Counted from the first letter of the stretch, positions 7,949-16,600 are shown. The stretch: 48,842 nt of DNA from Draconibacterium orientale (GCA_020721645.1 DYMH01000006.1:1-48842), one strand, 5' to 3'. Made by a program: numbers and translations. The notes: a model not told the origin generated them from the letters alone.

Positions 7949-8867
7949 TCCAAATTTCTTCTAATTTTTTTGTTGTCGTATTTTGATTTTTTAAAAAGGG
8001 ATTTACTGCTTTTTTCAGTATCAATTTTAAATATACTGAAAAAAAACTAATGCCGGTGCTTGACAGTCCTTTATTCATTTCCATAAAAAAATTTGCCGAC
8101 TTTGCTTTTATCATAAACAAACCGAGTGCGTAAAAATAGTTTTTCTTTTGTTCGTTATAAATTGCGGATTTTTGCAATAATGTGTAGATATTGACTAATG
8201 CTTTAACCATTGCATTGTCCATTTTTGCTTGGTTTACTGTCATGCTTGTTTTCCGTACTCTAACCATCGACAATGTTTCCGGAATATGGGCAAATCGAGA
8301 ACCGGATAAAGCCATTCGAAGCCATAAATCCCAATCTTCCAACTCACGGTATGTAGGGTTAAAATTACCGACAGCATTCACTTTTTCACGCCTCACCATT
8401 ACGGAATTGACGTGCAGAAAGTTCCCAAACCACAGATTTTGCAATACATCACCTTCGAAAACAGGAAACTCTGCAGGAAATGTATTTTGAATATCATTTT
8501 CAATAAAATTGATTGATTTTGAGTAACATACATCAATTTCAGGATGCGAATCCAAATAAGCGGATTGTATTTGAAGTTTATCGGGCAAAATTATATCATC
8601 TGAATCCAAAAAAACCAAATATTCTCCGGAACTGTTTTCTATTCCGGTGTTTCGGGCACCGGCTAAGCCTTTGTTTTTTTGATAGATGTATTTTATTGAC
8701 GAATATTTTTCGAGATAGGGTATTACGATTTCTTTTGTGTTGTCGGTTGATTCATCGTCTATTATAATAATTTCATATTCAGACATTGTTGATTTCAAAA
8801 CAGAATCTATTGCATCCGGTAGGTAGTGAGCAGTGTTGAAGGTGGGTATTATGATTGAGTTTTTCAT
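7938..8867 (-). CDS. Glycosyltransferase family 2 (GT2-B), intact copy
   Basis: This 309-residue family-2 transferase reads MKNSIIIPTFNTAHYLPDAI, IIIIDDESTDNTKEI, NKGLAGARNTGIENSSGEYL, the DXD motif FLDSDD, and RELEDWDLWLRMAL as the region around the catalytic base. It is full length. The important context is upstream. A DUF4143 ATPase gene (9123-10412) lies 255 bp before it, and beyond that ATPase is a truncated duplicate of this gene's first 32 or so codons (10496-10627). The intact gene therefore looks like a rebuilt copy downstream of an inserted cassette. It overlaps the next GT2 by 11 bp. Confidence 0.87.
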   Translation of the reverse strand: MKNSIIIPTFNTAHYLPDAIDSVLKSTMSEYEIIIIDDESTDNTKEIVIPYLEKYSSIKYIYQKNKGLAGARNTGIENSSGEYLVFLDSDDIILPDKLQIQSAYLDSHPEIDVCYSKSINFIENDIQNTFPAEFPVFEGDVLQNLWFGNFLHVNSVMVRREKVNAVGNFNPTYRELEDWDLWLRMALSGSRFAHIPETLSMVRVRKTSMTVNQAKMDNAMVKALVNIYTLLQKSAIYNEQKKNYFYALGLFMIKAKSANFFMEMNKGLSSTGISFFSVYLKLILKKAVNPFLKNQNTTTKKLEEIWNEH

Positions 8868-9122
8868 TTTTTTTAATCAGCTTCTAAAAAAGATATTTTT
8901 CGTAATTTTTAAATTATAATATTCAATTTTACTTTCATCAATTAAAAAAATGTCGATTTAACAAAACTTACAGCAAAACTTCGCCGATACAGCGTAGCTT
9001 TCACGAAATAAGCATAAGAACCTATCTCTCGCACGATTATACTCTGAAACATTTGTATTTTTTTCAATAGTCGTTATAATTTTTATTTGCAATGAAACGA
9101 TTCATGACTTTAACGCTTGTTA
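8868..9122. promoter_or_regulatory. AT-rich leader of GT2-B, new upstream region
   Basis: This 255-bp spacer lies between the DUF4143 ATPase stop and the GT2-B start, unusually long for this otherwise overlapping operon. No ORF is convincing. It presumably came in with the ATPase cassette and now has to supply expression of GT2-B and the genes after it. I could not single out a clear promoter box. Confidence 0.3.
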
Positions 9123-10412
9123 TTATATTAATATCTTATCAAGTATAAATTTATAAGCCGGAATTATTGATATTTCGATGTCGTTAATTTTTTCGTATGC
9201 TTGCTCATCGTAGGTAACAATGACTGCTTTTTTTGTTTGTAAATACTCACATGCAGTTACCAAACCTTTTATTTCTCGTTGCTTAGTATCGGAGTTTTGA
9301 ATAGAATAGCTCACTTGTACAGGCAAAAATTTGTTTTTTTCTTGGATAATAAAATCACATTCCACTATGTTTTTAAAATAGCTGATTTCTTTGTTTTGCT
9401 TTAGTATTTCTAAGGCTATTAAATTCTCTAAAAGTTTTCCTTTGTTTTCGGAGAACGAATAATCTAAGGCTGTTAAAATTCCGTTATCTACTGAATATGC
9501 TTTTTTTTCGCTTTTTACTTGTTTTATTTCGGAAAAATCAAATTTATTGATTACAAGTGCTGTAAAAGTTGATTGAATAAAGTCTAAATATTCGTACAAA
9601 ACATTGTTACTTATTTTATAACCTATTGATTTAATGTCGTTATGAATTTTGTTAACTGAAATAGGCTTAGTAACTTGCTTTAATATTTTTTTGATAAAAA
9701 ATTTTAAAATAGCGGGGTGCGAAATATTATATCTTTCAATTAAATCTTTATATATTATTGTATTAAAATAATCTTGTAATTTTCGGGTTTTAAGCTCATT
9801 ATCTAATTTGCAAATTTCGGGAAAACCTCCGTAGAAAAGAAACTTGTCAAAAAGTGATAATATTTCAATTTTTTGTTTTGTACCGTAATATTCTGCTTTT
9901 GTATCGTGAAAAGATAGAAACTCACTAAAACTGAGAGGGTAAAGTGTATAACTGATAGTTCTGCCTCGCAATTCGGTTGCAATTTCGGTACTTAATAACT
10001 TTGAATTAGAGCCGGTTATAAAAATATTGGTCGTTACGGTATCGAAAATACGTCTGACAAATTTTTCCCAACCGGGAACATTTTGAATTTCATCGAAAAA
10101 AAAATAACAATTATCAAGTTTATTTTGCGGAAATAATTCCATAAATGCTTGTAAAATCAAGTCTAAATCGGATTGTTTTAAATTTAAGCGTTCGTCTTCA
10201 AAATTTATGTAAAGAATTTGATTTTTAGGGATTTCATTTTTTAAAAGTTTTTTAATTGTTTGATAAAGTAAAAATGTTTTCCCGCTCCTTCTCACACCTA
10301 TTACAGTAACAATAATACCGGTATTTATCGGCAAATCTAATTGCCTGTTATAACTATTTTTCAAGTTATCGGTCTGAAAATTAATGATTATATTTTTTAT
10401 AATATCTTTCAT
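9123..10412 (-). CDS. AAA_14/DUF4143 ATP-binding protein
   Basis: This 429-residue protein has Walker A VIGVRRSGKTFLLYQ (about residue 40), Walker B CYFFFDEIQNVPGWEKF, FITGSNSKLLSTEIATELRG, YPLSFSEFLSF and a C-terminal DUF4143 / nuclease-fold part (ENLIALEIL, VECDFII, PVQVSYS). It has the same layout and length as 3025-4314 but is clearly diverged, so it is not a recent duplicate. The function is unproven; the family is common in mobile and defence-rich regions. It is the only gene between the truncated GT2-B 5' end (10496-10627) and the intact GT2-B, so it is the cassette inserted in that operon. Confidence 0.82.
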   Translation of the reverse strand: MKDIIKNIIINFQTDNLKNSYNRQLDLPINTGIIVTVIGVRRSGKTFLLYQTIKKLLKNEIPKNQILYINFEDERLNLKQSDLDLILQAFMELFPQNKLDNCYFFFDEIQNVPGWEKFVRRIFDTVTTNIFITGSNSKLLSTEIATELRGRTISYTLYPLSFSEFLSFHDTKAEYYGTKQKIEILSLFDKFLFYGGFPEICKLDNELKTRKLQDYFNTIIYKDLIERYNISHPAILKFFIKKILKQVTKPISVNKIHNDIKSIGYKISNNVLYEYLDFIQSTFTALVINKFDFSEIKQVKSEKKAYSVDNGILTALDYSFSENKGKLLENLIALEILKQNKEISYFKNIVECDFIIQEKNKFLPVQVSYSIQNSDTKQREIKGLVTACEYLQTKKAVIVTYDEQAYEKINDIEISIIPAYKFILDKILI

Positions 10413-10425
10413 GGCGTAAAGCTAC

Positions 10426-10454
10426 AAAAGTTTCGCCAATTTAACGAAAGTTTT
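10426..10454. promoter_or_regulatory. Imperfect inverted repeat upstream of the DUF4143 gene
   Basis: AAAAGTTTCG (10426-10435) and CGAAAGTTTT (10445-10454) form arms that match at nine of ten positions around a 9-bp spacer, 13 bp upstream of the ATPase ATG. A further CAAAAGTTT/AAACTTTTG pair (10425-10433 and 10479-10487) overlaps it. The position fits an operator or an autoregulatory site of the cassette gene, but AT-rich DNA produces such pairs by chance. Confidence 0.3.
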
Positions 10455-10495
10455 AGCAAAAATTTCGTTGTACTGACTAAACTTTTGCGGGTAAA

Positions 10496-10627
10496 TTATA
10501 AAAGACTGATATACAATTCTTCATTCCGGGTTTCATAATCTGTAAATGACTTTTTTAAAACATAATCAAGAGCATCGGGCAGATAATGGGACGTGTTGTA
10601 AGAGGGGATTATGATTGAGATTTTCAT
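10496..10627 (-). pseudogene. GT2-B': truncated 5' end of GT2-B
   Basis: From the ATG at 10627 the frame reads MKISIIIPSYNTSHYLPDAL, then DYVLKKSFTDYE, and then leaves the family and stops after 43 codons. The first 32 residues align with intact GT2-B at 8867 (MK-SIIIP-NT-HYLPDA-D-VLK---YE), so this is a second, non-identical copy of the gene start. It lies 5 bp after the stop of the GT2 gene at 10633, which is normal operon spacing. That suggests the truncated copy occupies the original gene position and the intact one was displaced downstream by the ATPase cassette. Confidence 0.8.
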
Positions 10628-10632
10628 CTGTA

Positions 10633-11580
10633 TTATTTTACAATATTTTCCCACAAACGTGTTATTCCAAAACCTTTTTTAAAGGTAAAACCAAACTTGT
10701 TAAAAAGGTAAAACAAAAATATCGTAAAACCGGAAATTTCTTTCTCATTTTTCTTAAAAATACGGTAATATTCTTTAACCGGTTTAAATGTTTTAAGTTT
10801 ATAGAAAAATAAAATGGCGTGCATTGTATTATAAAAAAATGTTTGCAGATGTTCGGTTGAATTTAGCTTTCTCACATCGGAGACATATAGAAAAAGACCG
10901 TTAATCATTTTATCCAATGCTTCTTTTTTGTATTTAATTTCATTTGGGGTTAAGCGATAGAAACAATCCGGCTTGGTATCATTAAATACGTCAAATGACG
11001 GTTTGTATTTTAATAATATTTTTGTATGAAATTCAGGATCTTGCAGGCGTTGGTATCTTTCGTCAAATCGTATATTATTATTTTTCAGAAACGAGGATCG
11101 CCAGATTGGGCAAGTTATAGCCCAAGATAAGTCATATTTTAAAAACATTTCTAAATATTCGTTGTTTTGGCAATATTTATTTACTAACGTACCAGTATCG
11201 CCGGGCGTTTTGCGGAATATTTCCATTTTGAACACGGCAAAATCCAATTGCGAATTGGTTTCCATGTATGCTACTCTTTCATCAACGCACTTCGGAGCAA
11301 GCAAATCATCGGAATCTAAAAAAATAACATATTCCCCATTTGCCTCTGAAATTCCGATATTTCGGCACGCAGAAGCTCCCTTGGGTTGTGTTTCTCTATA
11401 CTTTATACTCACTCGACTGTCGTGTTTTATAAAATTCCCTGCAATTTTTGCTGATTCATCGGTCGAGCCGTCGTCAATAATTATTATTTCGATATTTTTA
11501 TATGTCTGATTTAAACACGACTCTATTGTCTCGGAAATGTATTTTTCGGAATTGAACAGAGGGATAATGATTGAAACCAT
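10633..11580 (-). CDS. Glycosyltransferase family 2
   Basis: This 315-residue GT-A enzyme shows MVSIIIPLFNSEKYISETIE, EIIIIDDGSTDES, GASACRNIGISEANGEYV and the DXD motif FLDSDD. The region RLQDPEFHTKILLK likely holds the catalytic base. It lies 7 bp downstream of the GT4 gene at 11588, in the same operon. The truncated GT2-B' start lies 5 bp beyond its stop. It is a polysaccharide-assembly transferase; the sugar specificity is not readable. Confidence 0.86.
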   Translation of the reverse strand: MVSIIIPLFNSEKYISETIESCLNQTYKNIEIIIIDDGSTDESAKIAGNFIKHDSRVSIKYRETQPKGASACRNIGISEANGEYVIFLDSDDLLAPKCVDERVAYMETNSQLDFAVFKMEIFRKTPGDTGTLVNKYCQNNEYLEMFLKYDLSWAITCPIWRSSFLKNNNIRFDERYQRLQDPEFHTKILLKYKPSFDVFNDTKPDCFYRLTPNEIKYKKEALDKMINGLFLYVSDVRKLNSTEHLQTFFYNTMHAILFFYKLKTFKPVKEYYRIFKKNEKEISGFTIFLFYLFNKFGFTFKKGFGITRLWENIVK

Positions 11581-11587
11581 ATTTTTA

Positions 11588-12745
11588 TTAAGATTTGTAA
11601 AGGTTTGTATATAAATCTAAATAGGCTTTTCTCATTTTATCAATCCCGAAGTTATCAATAGCTTTTACACGAGCTGCTACTGATATATTTTGCCTTAACC
11701 GGTCATCTGTACATAATCTTTTAATTGCATTTTCCAATGCAACATTGTCTTTCTCATCTACTAATAAGCCGGTAATATCATTTTCGACTGCATCCGGAAT
11801 TCCGGCATGGTTAGTAGAAACTACTGCACATCCTGCAGCCATTGCTTCGATAATTGTGTTGGGATAACCTTCCATATCTCCATTTATACCAACTCTGCTG
11901 TTTAAGATAAATATATTTGCTTGTTTTATCGCATCAATAACTTGATTGTGAGGTTGTTTTCCCCAAAAAACTATGTATTTCTCCAAATTCAACTCCTTCA
12001 CAAGATTCTCTGAAATTTCTCTTTCATCACCGTCCCCGATAATATCCAGTCTGATATTTTTAAGATTACCGGAGATTACTAAATTTCCGAAGACTCTTAT
12101 TAAATCAGGAACTCCCTTCTTATTCGCGATCCTTCCTGCATGCAGTAATCTGATTATGGTTTCATCTTTTGCTATATTATTGTCAAAAAGGGTAATATTT
12201 GTTCCGTAAGGTATTAAAACATTTTTAGTAAGGTCTAAGCCGTAATTTGTTAATCTGGCTGTCATGTCCTTAGATACTGTAATTGTAGCAGATATGCTGT
12301 GAAACAGTTTTCTAAGGTGTTTGCAGTATTCCGTTTCTTTCAATAACTGCGAGGCATCATACCCGTGGAAATGACAGATAAGAGGAATTGTGAACTTTTT
12401 AGCAATATTTAAAAACTTTAATGCATTATTACCATAGTTACAATGTATTATATCTATACTTTCATTAAGTATGATTTTTTCAATTTGATTTCTGGAAGAG
12501 GCAGGGAAACTATATTTTCCGGTTCTTTGTATATTGCGTTTTATATAACTGAAAATACGATCAATAAAAGATACTGGAATCGTATTTATTTTAAAAACTT
12601 CAAACTTACTAAAATCATAAACACCTTCATTTTGTGTTTTTTCACACAATATAACAGGTTCAAATTTGTCGGTTTTATATATTTGATTGAATATAAAAGT
12701 TTCGGATATCGCAAATGCTGTTTCTGTGTAAAATAATACTTTCAT
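11588..12745 (-). CDS. Glycosyltransferase family 4
   Basis: This is a 385-residue GT-B retaining transferase. The N-terminal domain starts MKVLFYTETAFAISETFIFN, with FHGYDASQLL and SISATITVSKDMTARL. The C-terminal donor-binding domain has LLHAGRIANKKGVPDLI, DIIGDGDEREI, VFWGKQPHNQVID and EGYPNTIIEAMAAGCAVVST, the EX7E region that contacts the nucleotide sugar. I chose the ATG at 12745 over the track's TTG at 12754. It overlaps the upstream stop by one base (TAATG), strong evidence of coupling. It elongates the polysaccharide at the cytoplasmic membrane. Confidence 0.88.
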   Translation of the reverse strand: MKVLFYTETAFAISETFIFNQIYKTDKFEPVILCEKTQNEGVYDFSKFEVFKINTIPVSFIDRIFSYIKRNIQRTGKYSFPASSRNQIEKIILNESIDIIHCNYGNNALKFLNIAKKFTIPLICHFHGYDASQLLKETEYCKHLRKLFHSISATITVSKDMTARLTNYGLDLTKNVLIPYGTNITLFDNNIAKDETIIRLLHAGRIANKKGVPDLIRVFGNLVISGNLKNIRLDIIGDGDEREISENLVKELNLEKYIVFWGKQPHNQVIDAIKQANIFILNSRVGINGDMEGYPNTIIEAMAAGCAVVSTNHAGIPDAVENDITGLLVDEKDNVALENAIKRLCTDDRLRQNISVAARVKAIDNFGIDKMRKAYLDLYTNLYKS

Positions 12746-14079
12746 TATAGGCAATTATTAAAATCTTTAAAATTCATTACACCTGTATTTATGTTAATAG
12801 TAACGAGTTTTGTTTTTGAAATCGGAAATGTGTCAATTTCATTTACTGTATTCTCTCTCTGTATTTCAATAATTTTGTTAATATTTATATCGGGGAGATA
12901 TATTTTATCAAAGCCTTTTAATAAAGGGGTTGCCGGATATTTTTTTCTAATTTTACAATATAACGGAATCAGCTTTGTATTATCAAAATCTAATTGCATT
13001 GATAAAGCGACAACTTCGCAAAACTCAAGCGAATGTGCATTGAAATTATGAAACATTAAGTATTGGTATGCCTTATTTTTTTGTATGTATGTTAATCCTT
13101 TTTTTATTATTCCCTTTATTTTGGTGATCATTTTTTCATCACTCAAATTTGGTTGTTTCAAACTTAATATACAATATTTTGTTAGATCATTTAAGTTGAT
13201 TAAATGGTAATGATAATTGGTACCGGACAATTTAACTTCTCTTTCGGTATAACCATCGTTGTGAAAAATAAATGGACTTTTGTATTTTTCTTTTAGTCGT
13301 ATTTTGTATAAATACTTTTCAAATATCCAATTAATGTGTTTATATTTCCTTTTTCTTTCATTCATAAACAACAGAATGCGAAATAAAGGGTCAATATATT
13401 TAAAATAAAAATTCACCTTTTGGTTGATAAAGAAATGAAGACATTCAACTCCTTCTTCAAAATCAAATTTTAATTTTCTTATTAATTCTTCGTAACCAGA
13501 GCAATCTTTAAGTACTAAATAGGTGTTAAGAGTGTGGAGATGGGTGTTGAAAATTAACATGTTATTCTCAGATTCGCCTATTATACTTTGTGTAAAATGA
13601 TAATCATGATAAGGCAGGAACGATCTTTCTTGTGAATCATGAAAAAACCATTTTCCCATTGTAAGATCTTCCTTAAAACTAAAATGGTAAATAATGAGTT
13701 TTTGAATAAGGTCATCGCTGAAAAAGACACCTTCCTTTCTAAGTGCCACAATAAGCTGAATTAATGTTGCAGTAAACCTTAAATGAGTTTCATTTTTCCC
13801 CCAACTATCGTGTATAAAATAATCATCATTTTCCGATAGTCTTTTTTGAATTGATAAAGTTAATTTTTTTAAGAAATACTTTATGTCAGAATTATATACA
13901 GATTGAAAAAAAAGCAAGGCGTGAAACAGACCGTATGCATCCATTTCCATGAGCTTGCCCGTTCGCCTATCTATAAGAAACTCATTATCGAAAAATAATT
14001 CGAAATTATCCGGGAAATTAAGTTCGGTAAATGAGCCGGGTATATTGAATTTGAAGTTTTTGTAGTCTTGTAAATTCAT
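12745..14079 (-). CDS. Unknown 444-residue protein in the polysaccharide operon
   Basis: No family was recognised with certainty. The protein is soluble-looking, without a signal peptide, and rich in helices and in aromatic and histidine residues (FFHDSQERSFLPYHDYHFTQ, FIFHNDGYTEREVKLSG, YLMFHNFNAHSLEFCEV). The repeated helical pattern and the HDY/HNDG motifs recall (alpha/alpha)-toroid enzymes such as heparinase/alginate-lyase-like or epimerase-like proteins, but this is only an impression. It overlaps GT2 (14076) by 4 bp (ATGA) and GT4 (12745) by one base, so it is made together with glycosyltransferases and probably modifies or handles the same glycan. Confidence 0.6.
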   Translation of the reverse strand: MNLQDYKNFKFNIPGSFTELNFPDNFELFFDNEFLIDRRTGKLMEMDAYGLFHALLFFQSVYNSDIKYFLKKLTLSIQKRLSENDDYFIHDSWGKNETHLRFTATLIQLIVALRKEGVFFSDDLIQKLIIYHFSFKEDLTMGKWFFHDSQERSFLPYHDYHFTQSIIGESENNMLIFNTHLHTLNTYLVLKDCSGYEELIRKLKFDFEEGVECLHFFINQKVNFYFKYIDPLFRILLFMNERKRKYKHINWIFEKYLYKIRLKEKYKSPFIFHNDGYTEREVKLSGTNYHYHLINLNDLTKYCILSLKQPNLSDEKMITKIKGIIKKGLTYIQKNKAYQYLMFHNFNAHSLEFCEVVALSMQLDFDNTKLIPLYCKIRKKYPATPLLKGFDKIYLPDININKIIEIQRENTVNEIDTFPISKTKLVTININTGVMNFKDFNNCL

Positions 14080-14867
14080 TTAATATTAAAAAAGTTCCGA
14101 TAAAACTTACTTTTAAGAAACTTGCTGTATCGCTGGATAAGCCTTGAATTCCTGTATATTAAAAGCTCTGAAAGATTTTTTTTATAAGTCAAATAAAAAT
14201 CAAGTTCCTCAGGGAAGTACTTTGATATTATTTTTTGTCTTTCATTTTCTTTATTAAGTAATTGTGTTTGGCTTACACCATTCAAATCAAAATAGACACA
14301 GTTTATATCAAGGTATTCATATGTGCATTTTTCGATTATGATTTTTTTTATAAAGAAATCATAATCAGATAGTATCTTGTAGTTTTCGTCGTAAAGGGTG
14401 TTTTTAAGTAAATCTGATTTTAAATACGTTGATGGGTGCCCGATATTACTTGTCAGAAAGAATGTTAATGAAAGTTTAGCCGGAAATTTCCAATTCTTAG
14501 CATGTGTGCGTACATTACAATACATTAAATCCTTATTTTGATAAGTTTCGAAAATTGCCCTCAGGACTCCTTCATCAACCAACCAATCCCCCGAGTTCAA
14601 AAACTGACAATACTCCCCCTTTGCAACCTTAATGCCTTTGTTCATGGCGTTATAAATGCCTTTATCCGGTTCGGAAACCCAATAGATGATTTTATCGGCG
14701 TATTGTTTTATGATTTCTACACTGCCGTCAGTACTTCCGCCATCTATGATGATATATTCATAATCCGTAAAAGTTTGAGAAATAACACTTTCGATGGTCT
14801 TTGTCAGACCTTCAGCATTGTTGAGGTTTACTGTAATTATGGAGAGTTTGGGCGTATTAGAGTTCAT
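14076..14867 (-). CDS. Glycosyltransferase family 2 (GT2-A), intact copy
   Basis: This 263-residue enzyme reads NTPKLSIITVNLNNAEGLTK, YEYIIIDGGSTDGSVEII, WVSEPDKGIYNAMNKGIKVA, LNSGDWL (DXD-like) and LSDYDFFIKKI. It is of the WcaA/WfgD-like type with the EPDKGIYNAMNKG block. It is the only complete member of a set of about seven gene starts in the window that share PKLSIITVNLNNA. The other six are truncated 5' copies at 15296, 21108, 22205, 23195, 24220 and 25330. The region just upstream carries a decayed AbiEii/DUF6922 cassette and then one truncated copy. It overlaps the downstream 444-residue gene by 4 bp. Confidence 0.88.
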   Translation of the reverse strand: MNSNTPKLSIITVNLNNAEGLTKTIESVISQTFTDYEYIIIDGGSTDGSVEIIKQYADKIIYWVSEPDKGIYNAMNKGIKVAKGEYCQFLNSGDWLVDEGVLRAIFETYQNKDLMYCNVRTHAKNWKFPAKLSLTFFLTSNIGHPSTYLKSDLLKNTLYDENYKILSDYDFFIKKIIIEKCTYEYLDINCVYFDLNGVSQTQLLNKENERQKIISKYFPEELDFYLTYKKNLSELLIYRNSRLIQRYSKFLKSKFYRNFFNIK

Positions 14868-14912
14868 TGAGAAATTGCTTGTTTTTATCTATACCTTTTT
14901 TTCCGATAACAT

Positions 14913-15014
14913 TTACTTGTTGTCGAGTGTTGAAAAGCATTCGATGCAGCTAAAACTCTGCAAGTTTTTTAGAAGTTCCAGTGTACTTGCTTCGATTGTA
15001 TTTTTGTATAGCAT
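14913..15014 (-). pseudogene. AbiEii toxin, N-terminal remnant
   Basis: The minus strand from the ATG at 15014 reads MLYKNTIEASTLELLKNLQ, matching the beginning of intact AbiEii genes (MLYYKTIEQDTLDILKKIQ at 21922), and ends at a stop after 33 residues. The nucleotidyltransferase motif VGGTALAL and everything after it are absent. Intact GT2-A begins 45 bp further on. The remnant overlaps the DUF6922-like gene by 46 bp exactly as in the intact pairs, so this is a cassette that lost its toxin. Confidence 0.75.
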
Positions 15015-15274
15015 TTAAATTCATTTTTAGGGATATTCAAAAATATGCTTGCAAAGTTTAATGTTTTTTTATCTAAAAATCCGGCTTTAACGATTTCTTG
15101 TTTAATCGTTTCTACGCCATAAAATTGTATAACAATCTGTAAATCTTGCAAATTGCCTCGCGTAAAAACACGTTCGATAATTGTTGTTTTGTTCTTCTGA
15201 AAATCTAAACTTTTTCTGTCTATATCCCAAAAAAGGTGTTCGGATAAATTGTTTATATCAAATTCTATGTTCAT
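14969..15274 (-). CDS. DUF6922-like antitoxin, toxin partner deleted
   Basis: This 101-residue protein shows HLFWDIDRKSLDFQKNKTTI, IIERVFTRGNLQDL and YGVETIKQEIVKAGFLDKKT, the DUF6922 pattern that accompanies AbiEii toxins. It is intact and strongly similar to 21877-22182. It is followed by only the first 33 codons of the toxin. A truncated GT2 5' end (15296-15393) lies just upstream and shares with the 22.2 kb locus the same TTTACAGG...AATAAAATC spacer before this ATG. The antitoxin role is inferred from context. Confidence 0.75.
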   Translation of the reverse strand: MNIEFDINNLSEHLFWDIDRKSLDFQKNKTTIIERVFTRGNLQDLQIVIQFYGVETIKQEIVKAGFLDKKTLNFASIFLNIPKNEFKCYTKIQSKQVHWNF

Positions 15275-15295
15275 AAAACAGATTTTATTTTTAAA

Positions 15296-15393
15296 ATACC
15301 TGTAAAATATTGACTAACAACGCTTTCAATGGTTTTCTGCAAGCCGGCAGCGTTGTTGAAGTTTACTGTGATTATGGAGAGTTTGATGAGCAT
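15296..15393 (-). repeat. Truncated GT2-A 5' end (copy h)
   Basis: The ATG at 15393 opens MLIKLSIITVNFNNAAGLQK, continues TIESVVSQYFTG and then runs into the DUF6922 leader. It aligns with the first 34 or so codons of intact GT2-A (LSIITVNLNNAEGLTKTIESVISQTFTD). The similarity ends directly after the SQ-FT codons, as in copies d and f. The wecE stop is 76 bp upstream. Confidence 0.75.
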
Positions 15394-15469
15394 GAAGAAA
15401 AATTGATTTAGATATTCGGATTACTACTTGTGGAATAATTCTTTTTAAGGGATTTTTCAATACCTTAAT

Positions 15470-16600
15470 TCATTTTTGTAAACAATTTATAATAGAATCA
15501 ATTTCATTTATGGTCAGTTCGTAATACATGGGCAGCCGTAATAGAGAGTTTGTAAATTTGTCGGAATTCGGCAGTAACCTGCCGTCGTGTTTTAGTGTGT
15601 AATAAGTGCTTGAATGTAGCGAAATATAATGAAATACGGCTAAAATATCGTGTTTTTTTAATTTGTCAATGCTTTTAGTTCTTTCATCTAATGAAGAAAA
15701 CCTGATATAAAACATGTGTCCGTTGTTGACTGCATATATTGGAATTTGTGGCATAATTATTTTTAATTTATCGGCAATAGGAAGAATACATTTATAATAA
15801 TACTCCCAAAGATTTTTTCTTTTCTTTTGAATTATCTCAATATTCTCTAATTGTGCCCAAAGGAAAGCCGCAGTAATTTCAGAAGGTAAAAAACTTGATC
15901 CGATATCAACCCAACCATATTTATTTATTTCGCCTCTAAAAAACTGTGCACGGTTAGTTCCTTTTTCCCAAATAATTTCGGCTCTTTCTAAAAAACGTTC
16001 ATCGTTAATGGCAAGCATTCCGCCTTCGCCCGAAATTATATTTTTAGTTTCGTGAAAAGAAAAAGCTGCCAAATGACCAATGCTACCTAAGGCTTTTTTA
16101 ATACCATTTTCCCCTATATAAAAACTATCAATTGCTTGTGCTGCATCTTCAATTACCAAAAGATTATGGCGCACTGCAATTTCCATAATTTTATCCATAT
16201 CGCAAGCAACCCCTGCGTAGTGAACAGGAACGATGGCTTTAGTTTTAGGCGTAATCAACACTTCTATTTTACCGGCATCGATATTTGGATTATCAGAATA
16301 AGAATCTGCAAAAATAATTTTAGCACCTTGTCTTACAAATGCTAATGCAGTAGAAACAAATGTATAACTTGGTATTATTACTTCATCGCCTGTTTTAATA
16401 TCAGCAAGTATAGCTGCCATTTCCAATGCATCTGTGCAAGATGTTGTGAGTAAAGCCTTTTTAAAACCGTATTTCTGTTCAAGAAAATCTTGAGACATTT
16501 TGGTAAAGATTCCATTTCCTGAAATTTTACCTGATTGCACAGCTTTTTCAATGTATTTTAATTCACTGCCGATTAAGAATGGTTTATTAAAGGGTATCAT
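15470..16600 (-). CDS. wecE: dTDP-4-amino-4,6-dideoxygalactose transaminase
   Basis: This 376-residue PLP-dependent aminotransferase of the DegT/DnrJ/EryC1 family converts dTDP-4-keto-6-deoxyglucose to dTDP-4-amino-4,6-dideoxygalactose with glutamate. It tracks E. coli WecE/RffA closely: MIPFNKPFLIGSELKYIEKA, CTDALEMAAILADIKTGDEV, IIPSYTFVSTA, VPVHYAGVACDMD, VIEDAAQAIDS, the Schiff-base lysine in FSFHETKNIISGEGG, and EKGTNRAQFFRGEINKY. It overlaps the upstream acetyltransferase gene by 4 bp (ATGA). Its substrate requires RmlA and RmlB, which are not intact in this window, although four rmlB-like 5' remnants are present at 0.2-4.5 kb. Confidence 0.9.
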   Translation of the reverse strand: MIPFNKPFLIGSELKYIEKAVQSGKISGNGIFTKMSQDFLEQKYGFKKALLTTSCTDALEMAAILADIKTGDEVIIPSYTFVSTALAFVRQGAKIIFADSYSDNPNIDAGKIEVLITPKTKAIVPVHYAGVACDMDKIMEIAVRHNLLVIEDAAQAIDSFYIGENGIKKALGSIGHLAAFSFHETKNIISGEGGMLAINDERFLERAEIIWEKGTNRAQFFRGEINKYGWVDIGSSFLPSEITAAFLWAQLENIEIIQKKRKNLWEYYYKCILPIADKLKIIMPQIPIYAVNNGHMFYIRFSSLDERTKSIDKLKKHDILAVFHYISLHSSTYYTLKHDGRLLPNSDKFTNSLLRLPMYYELTINEIDSIINCLQK

